NCBI GenBank assembly: GCA_945878405.1
Contig: CAMCTJ010000006.1
Location: 94,935 to 158,934, forward strand
Origin: Bdellovibrio sp. ZAP7
GTDB lineage: Bacteria > Bdellovibrionota > FAC87 > UBA2466
Direction: 5' to 3'
DNA: 64,000 nucleotides
Positions within the stretch are counted from its first letter, which is position 1. Each line of letters begins with the position of its first letter. Positions 17,436 through 25,488 of the stretch are shown here, in pieces. The notes under the pieces were generated by a model, which was given only the letters and a program-made list of their open reading frames with translations, was not told the origin of the DNA and made no database searches. The translations under genes and the position numbers were made by a program.

Positions 17436-18146
17436 ATGGGAATTAACCAGTCTGCTATTGCCCTGCTCTCTGCTGGCCTAGACTCGTCGTTAGCGGTCGC
17501 TATGGCGCTTAAGGAGGGGGTTCAAATTAAGCTCGCCCTGACTTTTGATTACGGTCAGAAAGCAGCTCCCCAAGAAATCAAACAGGCAAGTCGATTGGCA
17601 AGTTACTGGAAAATCCCCCACAAACAGGTGAATTTGCCTTTTTTTGCTGAAAGTGGACACAGCAGTCTTCTTCGAGGCTCAACCAATAAAGAACTTCCCC
17701 GTTTATCTTTAGATGACTTAGACAATCTGGAAGCTTCTCAGAAAAGTGCAAAGGCAGTTTGGGTGCCCAATCGAAATGGCGTCTTCATTGAGATTGCGGC
17801 TTGTTTCGCCGAGCAGTTGGGAGCTTCTTATATTCTCGTAGGCTTTAACCGTGAAGAAGCTGCCACTTTTCCTGACAATTCAAAAGCCTACCGTGAAAGC
17901 CTAAATCGCGCTCTTTCCTTTTCAACTGCGAATCACGTGCAAGTCATTTCCCCAACTGAGCTTTTGAACAAAACTCAAATTGTAGAGATGGCATTAAAAC
18001 TGAAATTTCCAATGGAGTTTCTGTGGAGTTGCTATGAAAACGGCACACAGATGTGCGGGAGTTGTGAGTCCTGCATGCGTTTGAAACGTGCATTGAAACA
18101 AAACGAGGTACCTTTTGATGATTACTTTGCAAACCCATCTGTTTAA
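17436..18146 (+). CDS. queC: 7-cyano-7-deazaguanine synthase QueC
   Basis: 236 residues. The PP-loop SAGLDSSLA near residue 12 binds ATP, DYGQ follows near 38, and a C-terminal zinc site is formed by cysteines in SCYENGTQMCGSCESCMR. QueC turns 7-carboxy-7-deazaguanine into preQ0, the precursor of queuosine (and of deazapurine DNA marks in some genomes). QueD, QueE and QueF are not in this window, and no dpd genes are seen, so a tRNA role is the default. The SD before ATG 17436 is weak. Its end overlaps the next gene. Confidence 0.95.
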   Translation: MGINQSAIALLSAGLDSSLAVAMALKEGVQIKLALTFDYGQKAAPQEIKQASRLASYWKIPHKQVNLPFFAESGHSSLLRGSTNKELPRLSLDDLDNLEASQKSAKAVWVPNRNGVFIEIAACFAEQLGASYILVGFNREEAATFPDNSKAYRESLNRALSFSTANHVQVISPTELLNKTQIVEMALKLKFPMEFLWSCYENGTQMCGSCESCMRLKRALKQNEVPFDDYFANPSV

Positions 18147-18681
18147 AGAAGCCGAAATTCCCTACGATGGAACGCCTCTCGCTCCCCATTGGATTTATCG
18201 AAAATTTAATTTGCTGGGGGATGCTTTGGTGGCTTTTGTAGGGCCCGCAAAAGTGGATTTAGACCACATGGTGGACTTGGAAGATGTGAAACAAAATGCT
18301 CCTATTTACAGTCCCAAAATGCTTCACTTCTTGGGCGAATGGTTTATTGATTCGCTAGAAACGGGAATTCTTCTCCAGCATCTTTTTGTGGGAAATGTTT
18401 ATCAACGACTTTGGGAACGGGGCGGTAGAGACCTCTCAAGAAAGGGAAACGACCTTTTCTACGATCAACGAAAAATGAGTGTTTCCATAGCCACTCGATC
18501 ACCTGTTTCGGTCCTTTTTCATATGGGAATCAACATTGAGACCGAGGGAACCCCTATCCCAACTTCTGGGCTAAAAGAGCTGTGGATCGACCCTTGGGAC
18601 CTGGCCTCTGAAGTTTTCGAGAAATTCCAGCAAGATATTCAGGGGTTTAAGAAGGCCCGAGTGAAAGTACTTTCTCGTTAA
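18118..18681 (+). CDS. DUF366 family protein
   Basis: About 187 residues starting at ATG 18118 (a TTG one codon earlier is possible) with GAGG 9 bases upstream, overlapping queC by 29 bp. The pattern of the DUF366 family is visible: an early segment ending APHWIYRKF, a conserved VAFVGPAKVD, then DDxVD-like DHMVDLEDV, and the late LLFHMGINIETEGTPIPTSGL. Members of DUF366 are found in archaea and some bacteria and their function is unknown to me; overlap with queC suggests a role with deazapurines, which is inference. No signal peptide or membrane segment. Confidence 0.75.
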   Translation: MITLQTHLFKEAEIPYDGTPLAPHWIYRKFNLLGDALVAFVGPAKVDLDHMVDLEDVKQNAPIYSPKMLHFLGEWFIDSLETGILLQHLFVGNVYQRLWERGGRDLSRKGNDLFYDQRKMSVSIATRSPVSVLFHMGINIETEGTPIPTSGLKELWIDPWDLASEVFEKFQQDIQGFKKARVKVLSR

Positions 18682-18733
18682 AAAGCCTTGCCAAGTCACT
18701 GAAAAAACACCATTATCCGAGCCCTGGCATTTT

Positions 18734-18809
18734 GTCCCCATGGTCTAGAGGCCTAGGACGTCACCCTTTCACGGTGAAAACCCGGGTTCGAATCCCGGTG
18801 GGGACGCCA
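18734..18809 (+). tRNA. tRNA-Glu (anticodon TTC), CCA encoded
   Basis: A complete cloverleaf is readable: acceptor GTCCCCA pairs with TGGGGAC, the D arm carries GGTCTAGAGGCCTAGGAC, the anticodon stem-loop TCACC-CTTTCAC-GGTGA gives anticodon TTC, and the T arm is CCGGGTTCGAATCCCGG. A discriminator G and CCA close it. It stands alone between the DUF366 gene and an exported protein gene. Confidence 0.97.
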
Positions 18810-18862
18810 AGTTCTTACGCGACTCATCACAACAAAAAGCTCTGTAAGTCCGATACGTAAGC

Positions 18863-20005
18863 GTGAAGTACCGCTTACTCAATCTGCTAATCTTTTTTGG
18901 GGTTTCGGCGATCTGCGCTGAAGATCTTCCCCGATATTTTATTTCACCCGCCTCTGTCCATATCTTCAACCATTTTGACGTCAAAATCTGGATACTCATG
19001 AATCGCATTCCCGAGCTTCACTGGAAAAAAATAGAAATTCCACCAACACGAAATAAAACGGCTCACTTACCAAAAACCATTCTCGTGCATGGAAACTTCC
19101 AAAAAGAAGGCAAGGGTAAACGGTCTCTTGTAGTCAATGGAACCGATGTAAAAGTCTCAGACACCGGGGAGTTTATTCTAAAAGTTCACACTCAGGGAAC
19201 TGAGTTTGGACTCTTGGTCACTTTCACAGAGTTAGATGCAGCCGAAGCACTGAAGCAAACTCTTGGTTTTAAAATTTTTTCAGTAAAAGAGAAAACCAAA
19301 AGAACTTTTTCCCCAAGCTTTGGTTTCTTAGGAACACATGTTTACAACCAACGAAAAATAGCGAGCCTTACTTTACCAGAAGAGTTAACAACCACAGTAG
19401 AGAATCCTCTGAGCGCTGAAAAGCTAGATAACTTTCGTTTGTATTTGGGTGCAAGCCTTGCAAACTATGAACAAAACACTTATCGCCAGTCTCCGAAAAC
19501 AAGTTTTTTCAGATTTGCTTACGAAAGAGATTTAAAACACACTCTTTCTTCACCCGTTTTGGTGGGCTTCGGCTCTCGTTTATCGATTGTCCCATTGAAC
19601 AAGGAGCCTGGAGGCTCTCTTCAATTTTTAAACCCTGAGATCAAAGTGGGAATAGCACTCCACCAAAACCATTCGTCTGGTATTCACATATTTACTGGAA
19701 CAAACTACTACACCAGTTTCGGAAATCAGTCCTTGGGCTTTTTCTCTGGCCTAGGCCAATCTTTAGAGCTAGACACAAAATTGAACATCGCTCCGAGTTG
19801 GGATTTGGGTGTTTACGCTAAAGCAACTCTCGTTCCCCCTTCTAAAAAAACAAGTAACCTCTTTTCAAACCGTGAACTTCTTGGAGGAGTAACCATCTCA
19901 CATAACAACTGGGGATTGTTTTCAGAGTTCACTCACACTCAACTCAACACCTCCCAGAAGGTTAACTTGTCAGCAGCTCGTTTCGGATTTTTTACTCAGT
20001 TTTAG
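18863..20005 (+). CDS. Exported protein, probable outer-membrane barrel, unknown function
   Basis: 380 residues from a GTG start. A signal peptide is clear (LLNLLIFFGVSAICAED). The first half is not recognised; the second half (about 190-380) shows alternating hydrophobic/polar strands with aromatic girdles (NFRLYLGASLANYEQ, FFRFAYERDLKHTL, LGVYAKATLVPP) and the chain ends in Phe (FGFFTQF), the usual C-terminal signal for BAM-inserted barrels. It could be a small porin-like or surface protein. Follows the tRNA gene by 53 bp and converges on the next gene with 10 bp between. Confidence 0.68.
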   Translation: MKYRLLNLLIFFGVSAICAEDLPRYFISPASVHIFNHFDVKIWILMNRIPELHWKKIEIPPTRNKTAHLPKTILVHGNFQKEGKGKRSLVVNGTDVKVSDTGEFILKVHTQGTEFGLLVTFTELDAAEALKQTLGFKIFSVKEKTKRTFSPSFGFLGTHVYNQRKIASLTLPEELTTTVENPLSAEKLDNFRLYLGASLANYEQNTYRQSPKTSFFRFAYERDLKHTLSSPVLVGFGSRLSIVPLNKEPGGSLQFLNPEIKVGIALHQNHSSGIHIFTGTNYYTSFGNQSLGFFSGLGQSLELDTKLNIAPSWDLGVYAKATLVPPSKKTSNLFSNRELLGGVTISHNNWGLFSEFTHTQLNTSQKVNLSAARFGFFTQF

Positions 20006-20015
20006 TTAGAATTCT

Positions 20016-20720
20016 TTAGGGTTCGTTCCCAATCACACACACTGCGGGGATTCCTTCTCGTGTTTTTTTCAGTAGCTCGATGTAATAGTCTTTTTCTTCT
20101 TTTGACTTCGCTCGAGCAATCGTCGTGCGGACTCTCGTTAAGAACGTAGAAAACTGATGGGTCTCAAGCTTTGAATCCGCCTCTTCCCATGCTGACAAGA
20201 ACGTCTCTTTGTTTGCCTTATCCTTAACCTCATCTCCGGAAGAGGCCCAAAACAAAACCCCCTTCTTTTGAGGATTTTGAGGAAGCGGGAAGGACGGTGC
20301 TAGTTCAATAAAAAATGCCATCACCTGAGGCACTGTCGCTAACCTCCACTGCCCTAACGGAACTAATTTTTCACAAGCTTTTTTAGCAGCTATTAAGGTC
20401 CTCGCCTTTCCTGCCTGCATGGCCACGAGATCAATCTCTCCTGTAGGACGGCCTTTTTCTCCTCGGTAGATGTGAATCGCTTTTTGTTTTTCACCGCTGG
20501 TGTCCGGTATACCGCCATATTCGAGCTGGAGTGACTGGGTAGGATTTTCCTTATTGGTAGAAAGCTCGTGCTGAAATTGAGAGGTAAAGGAAAGTTTATC
20601 CACTAATGTGAGCGCTTCTGTTCTTCTTTGATCCGCTCTGGAGAGATGGCTGGCTTCCGCAAAAACCAACTGTGAAACCAGGATACTTGGAATTATCAAA
20701 AATCGAAAGGCACTCCCCAC
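20016..20720 (-). CDS. Exported protein with DUF1566-like C-terminal region
   Basis: 234 residues from a GTG at 20720, chosen because GAGGTG lies 4 bases upstream. A signal peptide follows (LIIPSILVSQLVFAEA). The second half resembles the Lcl/DUF1566 fold: AKKACEKLVPLGQWRLATV, FWASSGDE, an AW motif, and a final AVCVIG with Cys, matching the C...WRLPT...WSS...AW...vRCV order of that family. Such domains occur in exported, often surface proteins, with no assigned reaction. The start codon and SD lie inside a potential hairpin (see 20710-20747). Confidence 0.65.
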   Translation of the reverse strand: MGSAFRFLIIPSILVSQLVFAEASHLSRADQRRTEALTLVDKLSFTSQFQHELSTNKENPTQSLQLEYGGIPDTSGEKQKAIHIYRGEKGRPTGEIDLVAMQAGKARTLIAAKKACEKLVPLGQWRLATVPQVMAFFIELAPSFPLPQNPQKKGVLFWASSGDEVKDKANKETFLSAWEEADSKLETHQFSTFLTRVRTTIARAKSKEEKDYYIELLKKTREGIPAVCVIGNEP

Positions 20721-20747
20721 GGTTCACCTCGGGGGAAAGCGGAGTGC
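20710..20747 (-). promoter_or_regulatory. Inverted repeat enclosing SD and start codon
   Basis: GCACTCC (20710-20716) and GGAGTGC (20741-20747) are perfect 7-bp arms separated by 24 bases. In the leftward transcript the loop holds the GAGGTG ribosome site and the GTG start of the DUF1566-like gene. This might modulate translation; chance is possible. Confidence 0.35.
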
Positions 20748-20795
20748 AAGCGCTGCACCAAGCGTATTCTTGCGGGAGATATTTATCAGGACTGT

Positions 20796-22709
20796 TTAGA
20801 TTTTTGCCGAAGGTGACGTTTTTAGGACCCCTATCACCCTCTCTGCCGCTTCGTAATTTAAATGGTTTTTATTGAAGTAGTAGGGCTTTAAGCCATCCGA
20901 AGCATGGCACTTCACCCCATCGCAAAAGAGAGGCCTCGGATTAAATATCTCAATGCTTGGAAACTGTTTCACGAGCTCGTCTATCACTCGGTCACTTGGT
21001 TCAACTCTTTTTAAAAAAGCTTTCTCACTCATTGAACAATCTTTTTTTAAATCTTTCTTGGTTAACCGGACCGGGCGAATACCAAAACAAGATCGAATAT
21101 CGAAATCCAAATCAGGGTTATCTTTAAAGACCGTTACTTTTCGTTGATTTCCGACGGCAGCAGCCAGCACCTTTACTGCGTTTTCTCTAAAGCTAGGCAC
21201 CGTATTGTCAGTGTTTTCTGTGTAATTAAACTTTCCTGTCGAGAGATAGGCCCAATACCCTGCAAAATAGACTGACTTGATCGATTCGTGATTTTTTAAG
21301 ATATCTACCACCGAATTTATTTTCTTTTCGCACGCTTGATTTACAAGGCTTCTAGTCGCAAAGGGCAGACAACTCGTTTGGGCGATTAAAAGCACCGACT
21401 CCTCTGGAAAATGCTTAAAAAAAGCATCTTGATATTGAATCGTATGAGAATCTCCGACCACTAACAGGGTGGGAGGAGAGTCTTTCGAAAGCACACAGAG
21501 TCCATCAAAACTAAGTTCCCTAACCTCTTTAACCTGCTTGGCACACTCGGTTCCCACTACTCGTCGCTCAGGATGTGAAACAATTTCTCTGAGTTCTTTC
21601 TGTTGAGATCCCAATCGCCCCTCAAAGCCTTCTCCCCAGCTTGTGATTAACCCTGCGATTCCCACACATACTGCGCCACTTACGAGAGCTGGAACCGCAT
21701 TTTTAATACCCCTTCCAAATCGAATGGGAGTTTCAATCCATCGGTAAGTGAGCCACGACAGAAACACCGATAAGAGAACGGCTGCGCTTCGTATGGCCGT
21801 TTGAGGAAAACTTTCTTCTACTATCTGTGCTATCGATAAAAGTGGCCAGTGCCATAAATAAAGCGGAAAACTAATTAAACCAAACCATACAAGCAAAGGA
21901 CTACTGAGAACATGCCGATTGATCCATGCCTTAGGGCCAGCTGCAATGATACTCCACGCCCCCACGACCGGAAGAAGAGCCCAGAATCCCGGAAACTGGA
22001 ATTCTTTCCTTATCAGGAAAGCTCCAGAAATTACCAAGAGGATTCCTAGGGTAGAAAGCCCGCTTCGACTTCCCTCTCTTGACCACGCTGCTCGAGCCAA
22101 CACGGCTCCGGAGAGAAGTTCCCAGAATCTTGTGAAGGGCGAATAGAATCCCGCACTCGGGTCCTGGTGAGTTAAATAGCAGTTTAAAAAGAACGAAGCA
22201 GTCATCAGATTGGTAATGACCACCAGGAGTTTCCATTTCTTCTTATAAGAAAACCACAAAAGCAGCGGCCAAAAAATATAGAACTGTTCTTCAATGGCTA
22301 AACTCCATAAGTGGAGCAAAGGTTTCGTCTCGGCAGCTTTGTCGAAATAACCCGTTTCCGACCAAAGCATCCAGTTAGAAACGAACCCCACTCCTCCAGC
22401 CATGTGCTTTCCCAGAGATTGGAATTCATCTGATAAAAGCACAAACCAACCAAGCGCATAGACACTCGAAAGGACGATAAGAAGCGCAGGGAAAATCCTT
22501 TTGATTCGTCGGATGTAAAAATCCTTAATTGAGAAAACCCCTTTTTGCAGGTTCTCAAAAAGTATCGAGGAGATGAGGAAACCCGAGATAACAAAGAAAA
22601 CATCCACTCCGATGAACCCACCCGGAAGTTTCCCCGGAAAAGCGTGATACCCCACAACTAAAAGAACGGCGATTGCTCTTAAGCCGTCGATGTCAGGCCG
22701 ATAGGACAT
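20796..22709 (-). CDS. Acyltransferase-3 / SGNH O-acetyltransferase (OafA type)
   Basis: 637 residues. The N-terminal acyltransferase-3 domain (about 1-340, ten membrane helices) begins RPDIDGLRAIAVLLVVGYHAF, with the catalytic-type His at 22, and has GGFIGVDVFFVISGFLI and LWSLAIEEQFY. A C-terminal SGNH domain follows with VVGDSHT (Ser-His block) and a late DG...NKNHLN block. Proteins of this layout O-acetylate lipopolysaccharide O-antigen, peptidoglycan or exopolysaccharide. A TATAAT lies 8 bases before the start codon and no SD is visible. It is the last gene of a leftward unit after the endonuclease/phosphatase gene (20 bp gap). Confidence 0.93.
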   Translation of the reverse strand: MSYRPDIDGLRAIAVLLVVGYHAFPGKLPGGFIGVDVFFVISGFLISSILFENLQKGVFSIKDFYIRRIKRIFPALLIVLSSVYALGWFVLLSDEFQSLGKHMAGGVGFVSNWMLWSETGYFDKAAETKPLLHLWSLAIEEQFYIFWPLLLWFSYKKKWKLLVVITNLMTASFFLNCYLTHQDPSAGFYSPFTRFWELLSGAVLARAAWSREGSRSGLSTLGILLVISGAFLIRKEFQFPGFWALLPVVGAWSIIAAGPKAWINRHVLSSPLLVWFGLISFPLYLWHWPLLSIAQIVEESFPQTAIRSAAVLLSVFLSWLTYRWIETPIRFGRGIKNAVPALVSGAVCVGIAGLITSWGEGFEGRLGSQQKELREIVSHPERRVVGTECAKQVKEVRELSFDGLCVLSKDSPPTLLVVGDSHTIQYQDAFFKHFPEESVLLIAQTSCLPFATRSLVNQACEKKINSVVDILKNHESIKSVYFAGYWAYLSTGKFNYTENTDNTVPSFRENAVKVLAAAVGNQRKVTVFKDNPDLDFDIRSCFGIRPVRLTKKDLKKDCSMSEKAFLKRVEPSDRVIDELVKQFPSIEIFNPRPLFCDGVKCHASDGLKPYYFNKNHLNYEAAERVIGVLKTSPSAKI

Positions 22710-22729
22710 AGGAACTCATTATACCGCTT

Positions 22730-23569
22730 TCAGCGGCGGGGGAGAGAAAAAGTCTCGGTCCATCCAAAATGATCAGACAGATTGACAAGTTTTCCTTGCG
22801 CTTCAATGGGCTCGCGCATCGCTAATCGCCCATCGACCGAATCAAAGTGGCTCGATGCAAAAATATGATCGACTCTGTCTTGATCCTTTTCTTGAAACGA
22901 ATTCTCAGAGCTCAGCGTGGTTTCCTTTTCTGATTCTTTGCTTACGATAAAATCGGAAAAGTGTTGATTCTTTTCAGACCAGAGTTCTTGATTCTGTGAG
23001 CCAAAATTCCAGTCCCCTCCAATAATGACGGGCCTCTCTCCGGCGAGTTTCTTGATCCATTTTGCAAATTTTTTAAACTGGCTTCGACGGGTGCTCTGAT
23101 ACTTATCCAACTCCCCTTCGGCGTAATAGGAAACCAAGTGAGTATTCGCAAGGACGATAGTTCCTGCTTCTAGATGAATCATCTCCACAAAGTTCGCTGA
23201 TTTACGAACTAAGGCTTCCCCTTCCTCAGCTACTCCAGGAGCAATCGGGATTCGGGGATAAGTCAGCCGTTTTGCATTTTTGAGGCGGTGTTTTGAAAGA
23301 AACATGAGTCCTGAATCTATCAACTTGAGATTTGCATTCAAATCAACACTCTCTCGATACCCACACTGAGAAAGCGTTCTTCGATCTTCTTTGAGCCAGA
23401 CTTCTTGAAGCATGACTGCGTCCCAGCCTTCAGGATTGGCTGCTGCCCGTTTGAGCTCTTCGCAGATTCCTTGGACCCGCTCTTTTTTGAGAAGAGTTAA
23501 TTTACCAGGAAGCCCCCAAATATTGAGAGTCAAAATCGAAATGATTACAAACCCGGCACTAGTCATCAT
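22730..23569 (-). CDS. Endonuclease/exonuclease/phosphatase family protein, exported
   Basis: 280 residues from the ATG pair at 23569, overlapping the cytochrome b gene by 11 bp. The N-terminus is a short hydrophobic segment (SAGFVIISILTLNIWGLPG) that merges with the first strand, so export is likely but cleavage uncertain. Catalytic motifs of the EEP fold are all present: TLNIWG, MLQEVW (Glu metal ligand), TNTHLVSY-like ANTHLVSYY, GGDWNF, DRVDHIF and the final SDHFG. Neutral sphingomyelinases and related phosphodiesterases share this pattern; the substrate here could be a lipid or nucleic acid. Confidence 0.85.
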   Translation of the reverse strand: MMTSAGFVIISILTLNIWGLPGKLTLLKKERVQGICEELKRAAANPEGWDAVMLQEVWLKEDRRTLSQCGYRESVDLNANLKLIDSGLMFLSKHRLKNAKRLTYPRIPIAPGVAEEGEALVRKSANFVEMIHLEAGTIVLANTHLVSYYAEGELDKYQSTRRSQFKKFAKWIKKLAGERPVIIGGDWNFGSQNQELWSEKNQHFSDFIVSKESEKETTLSSENSFQEKDQDRVDHIFASSHFDSVDGRLAMREPIEAQGKLVNLSDHFGWTETFSLPRR

Positions 23570-24257
23570 GGGTCTTATTTTCTCCCAAAGTAAGAACAGT
23601 CCCAACGAACTTTAGAGTTCTCGATTGAAAATCGTAATTCCTAACGAGATTAATCCCAAAAGCAATCACCAGTCCCAAAAAGAGAAGGGCTACTCCTCCC
23701 CTCTGGCTTCCAATTTCCTCCCCAGCTGAAACATCGGCTTTTTTTCCATCCACCATGCTGAGACCTATCCATTCACGATACCGCACCGTATGCACAACAA
23801 TCCCAGCTACGTGGACCAAAGCAACAACCATAAATGCATTTGCAGAAATCTCATGAAAGTCTTCAAAATTCTCTTTGGCTGTACCCGAAGTCATCAGATA
23901 TCCGGTCAGTGATGAAATCATCGCGAAGGCCATCATACAGAGAGCAGCCCAACTGGAAGCAGGATTGTGACCCGCCCATTTTCTTTTTTCTCCTCGAAGA
24001 ATCCCGATGAAATAACTGATAAGATCTCGCGGGTTTAAACTGAAATCTGAAAGTCTTGCATGCTTGGTTCCTAGAACTCCCCAAATCAAACGCAAGACAA
24101 CGGCAAACCCCAAAGTTAAGCCAACCAGCATGTGGTAGGTATAGACAAGGGAATCTGAATCAATTGTCTTCGCAATAAGAAACGCAGTGATGAAAAGTCC
24201 CGAAAAAAGCCAATGAAAAATGCGGGTCGGTAAATCGAAAACAAGCTTTCGAATCAT
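23559..24257 (-). CDS. Cytochrome b561-like di-heme membrane protein
   Basis: 232 residues with four main membrane helices. FDLPTRIFHWLFSGLF, YTYHMLVGLTLGF, the FHEISAN region near residue 135 and VALVHVAGIVVHT supply the paired histidines for two b hemes, matching the bacterial cytochrome b561 / Ni-Fe hydrogenase B-subunit fold. These proteins pass electrons between quinol and periplasmic partners. A fifth C-terminal helix (VALLFLGLVIAFGINLV) follows a polar linker. It begins 2 bp after the S1 protease gene. No hydrogenase or obvious partner dehydrogenase is adjacent, so the electron partner is unknown. Confidence 0.88.
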   Translation of the reverse strand: MIRKLVFDLPTRIFHWLFSGLFITAFLIAKTIDSDSLVYTYHMLVGLTLGFAVVLRLIWGVLGTKHARLSDFSLNPRDLISYFIGILRGEKRKWAGHNPASSWAALCMMAFAMISSLTGYLMTSGTAKENFEDFHEISANAFMVVALVHVAGIVVHTVRYREWIGLSMVDGKKADVSAGEEIGSQRGGVALLFLGLVIAFGINLVRNYDFQSRTLKFVGTVLTLGENKTHDD

Positions 24258-24259
24258 CG

Positions 24260-25171
24260 TTACAGCTGCCCTTTGAGAAACTCAGTTACTTTTGATCCCG
24301 CGGCATAACTCGCGTCTTTACTGAAATCATGAGGTAGCGGTGGAGAGGCAGCAATCTTTTTTCCGGTTCCGGATAAAACCCCTAAAAGGCAGAGCTCATT
24401 TGACTCTCCCCTCATGAATCCTGCCCCTCCCGAATCGCCTTGAGTGATCGCCGCTTTTGTATCCTGAGTACTGCCGCTGAAACTCACCCCTTCGCCGATG
24501 ATGGTATCGATAAAGTCCCCGTGTGCTGAAATCCCCAGCCCAGGAGCTAGTCCGCCAGACATCAATTTTCCCATCCAAGAACTCGCCATGAAAAGTTTGT
24601 CTCCTTTCTGTGGCTGTTTGGGGCACAAGGCAACCTTGGTTGCTTGGGAACAAAACTTCTTATCTTTGATTTTTAACACTGCAACATCAAAAGGCTTCTC
24701 CGCTTGATCCTGATTTTCCCCCTTTGCTTTTTCGTGAGCTGCTGCATAGGTGGGGTGCGGAGTCACTTCCATGGTCACCTCCCCATACCCCGTTTTTACC
24801 CTTGCACTCTTCCCAAAAGAAGGCTCCACACAATGGGCAGCCGTTACAGCAGTACAGTTTTCCTCCCCATTTTTTTGTTTCTGTTTATCGCTCGGCCGTT
24901 TCAATACGGTCGCCGCACATCGATGTGTTTCTCCCGATTTCTCGCCCGGGAAGCCAATGTCAAAACTGGGATTCTCACTTTTACCTCCTTCCAGAGATTC
25001 ATAGGATTTAAAATACCTATCTCCCTTTTTCTCGCGAGGATCCTCAACACCGGTTGCCTCTTCTCTGGATCCATTTTTTTCTGGAGCGCCATGATCCCCC
25101 TCGTCACATACTCCAAAGGGAGCTGAGATCAAAAGACCGATAAAGCAAAACGCGAGAATTTTCATTTTCAT
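24260..25171 (-). CDS. Exported trypsin-like serine protease (S1 family)
   Basis: 303 residues with signal peptide (ILAFCFIGLLISAPFGVCD). A Lys/Glu/Gly-rich stretch (about 25-70) may be a propeptide. The catalytic triad is visible: His in VTAAHCVEPS, Asp in FDVAVLKIK, Ser in ITQGDSGGAGF. Cysteine pairs of the chymotrypsin fold are partly conserved. It probably acts in the periplasm or outside the cell. Two bp separate it from the cytochrome b gene, so the S1 protease, cytochrome b, EEP protein and acyltransferase form one leftward unit. Its start is divergent from a small PepSY-like gene. Confidence 0.92.
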   Translation of the reverse strand: MKMKILAFCFIGLLISAPFGVCDEGDHGAPEKNGSREEATGVEDPREKKGDRYFKSYESLEGGKSENPSFDIGFPGEKSGETHRCAATVLKRPSDKQKQKNGEENCTAVTAAHCVEPSFGKSARVKTGYGEVTMEVTPHPTYAAAHEKAKGENQDQAEKPFDVAVLKIKDKKFCSQATKVALCPKQPQKGDKLFMASSWMGKLMSGGLAPGLGISAHGDFIDTIIGEGVSFSGSTQDTKAAITQGDSGGAGFMRGESNELCLLGVLSGTGKKIAASPPLPHDFSKDASYAAGSKVTEFLKGQL

Positions 25172-25230
25172 TTTTATTTCCTTTTGGGAATATCATATCT
25201 GGAATAGCAGACTAAGAAAAAGGAGTTGTT

Positions 25231-25488
25231 ATGCACAAAGCGTTACTCATAGCCCTGGCACTCGGTTTAGGAATCACCGCCCACGCAAAAAAGAACTGTA
25301 CAGATGAGCCAAAAGACAAGTGGATGTCTGAATCTGACTTTAAGAAAAAATTAGAAGCCGAAGGATATACCATAAAGAAATTCAAACAACCGGGAACATG
25401 CTACGAAATTTACGGAACGAACAAGGAAGGACAAAAAGTAGAAATCTACTTCAATCCGGTCGACGGAAGCATCGTCAAAGCTCACTAA
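25231..25488 (+). CDS. Small exported PepSY-like protein
   Basis: 85 residues with AAAGGAG upstream. Signal peptide (LLIALALGLGITAHA) then a 65-residue domain: WMSESDFKKKLEAEGYTIKK, a middle CYEIYG strand pair and EIYFNPVDGSIVKA, the alpha-beta-beta pattern of PepSY/DUF2874-type domains that often inhibit or regulate proteases. Two Cys could form a disulfide. Divergent from the S1 protease gene 59 bp away, which makes a regulatory pairing possible but unproven. Its end overlaps the convergent antiporter gene by 4 bp. Confidence 0.75.
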   Translation: MHKALLIALALGLGITAHAKKNCTDEPKDKWMSESDFKKKLEAEGYTIKKFKQPGTCYEIYGTNKEGQKVEIYFNPVDGSIVKAH

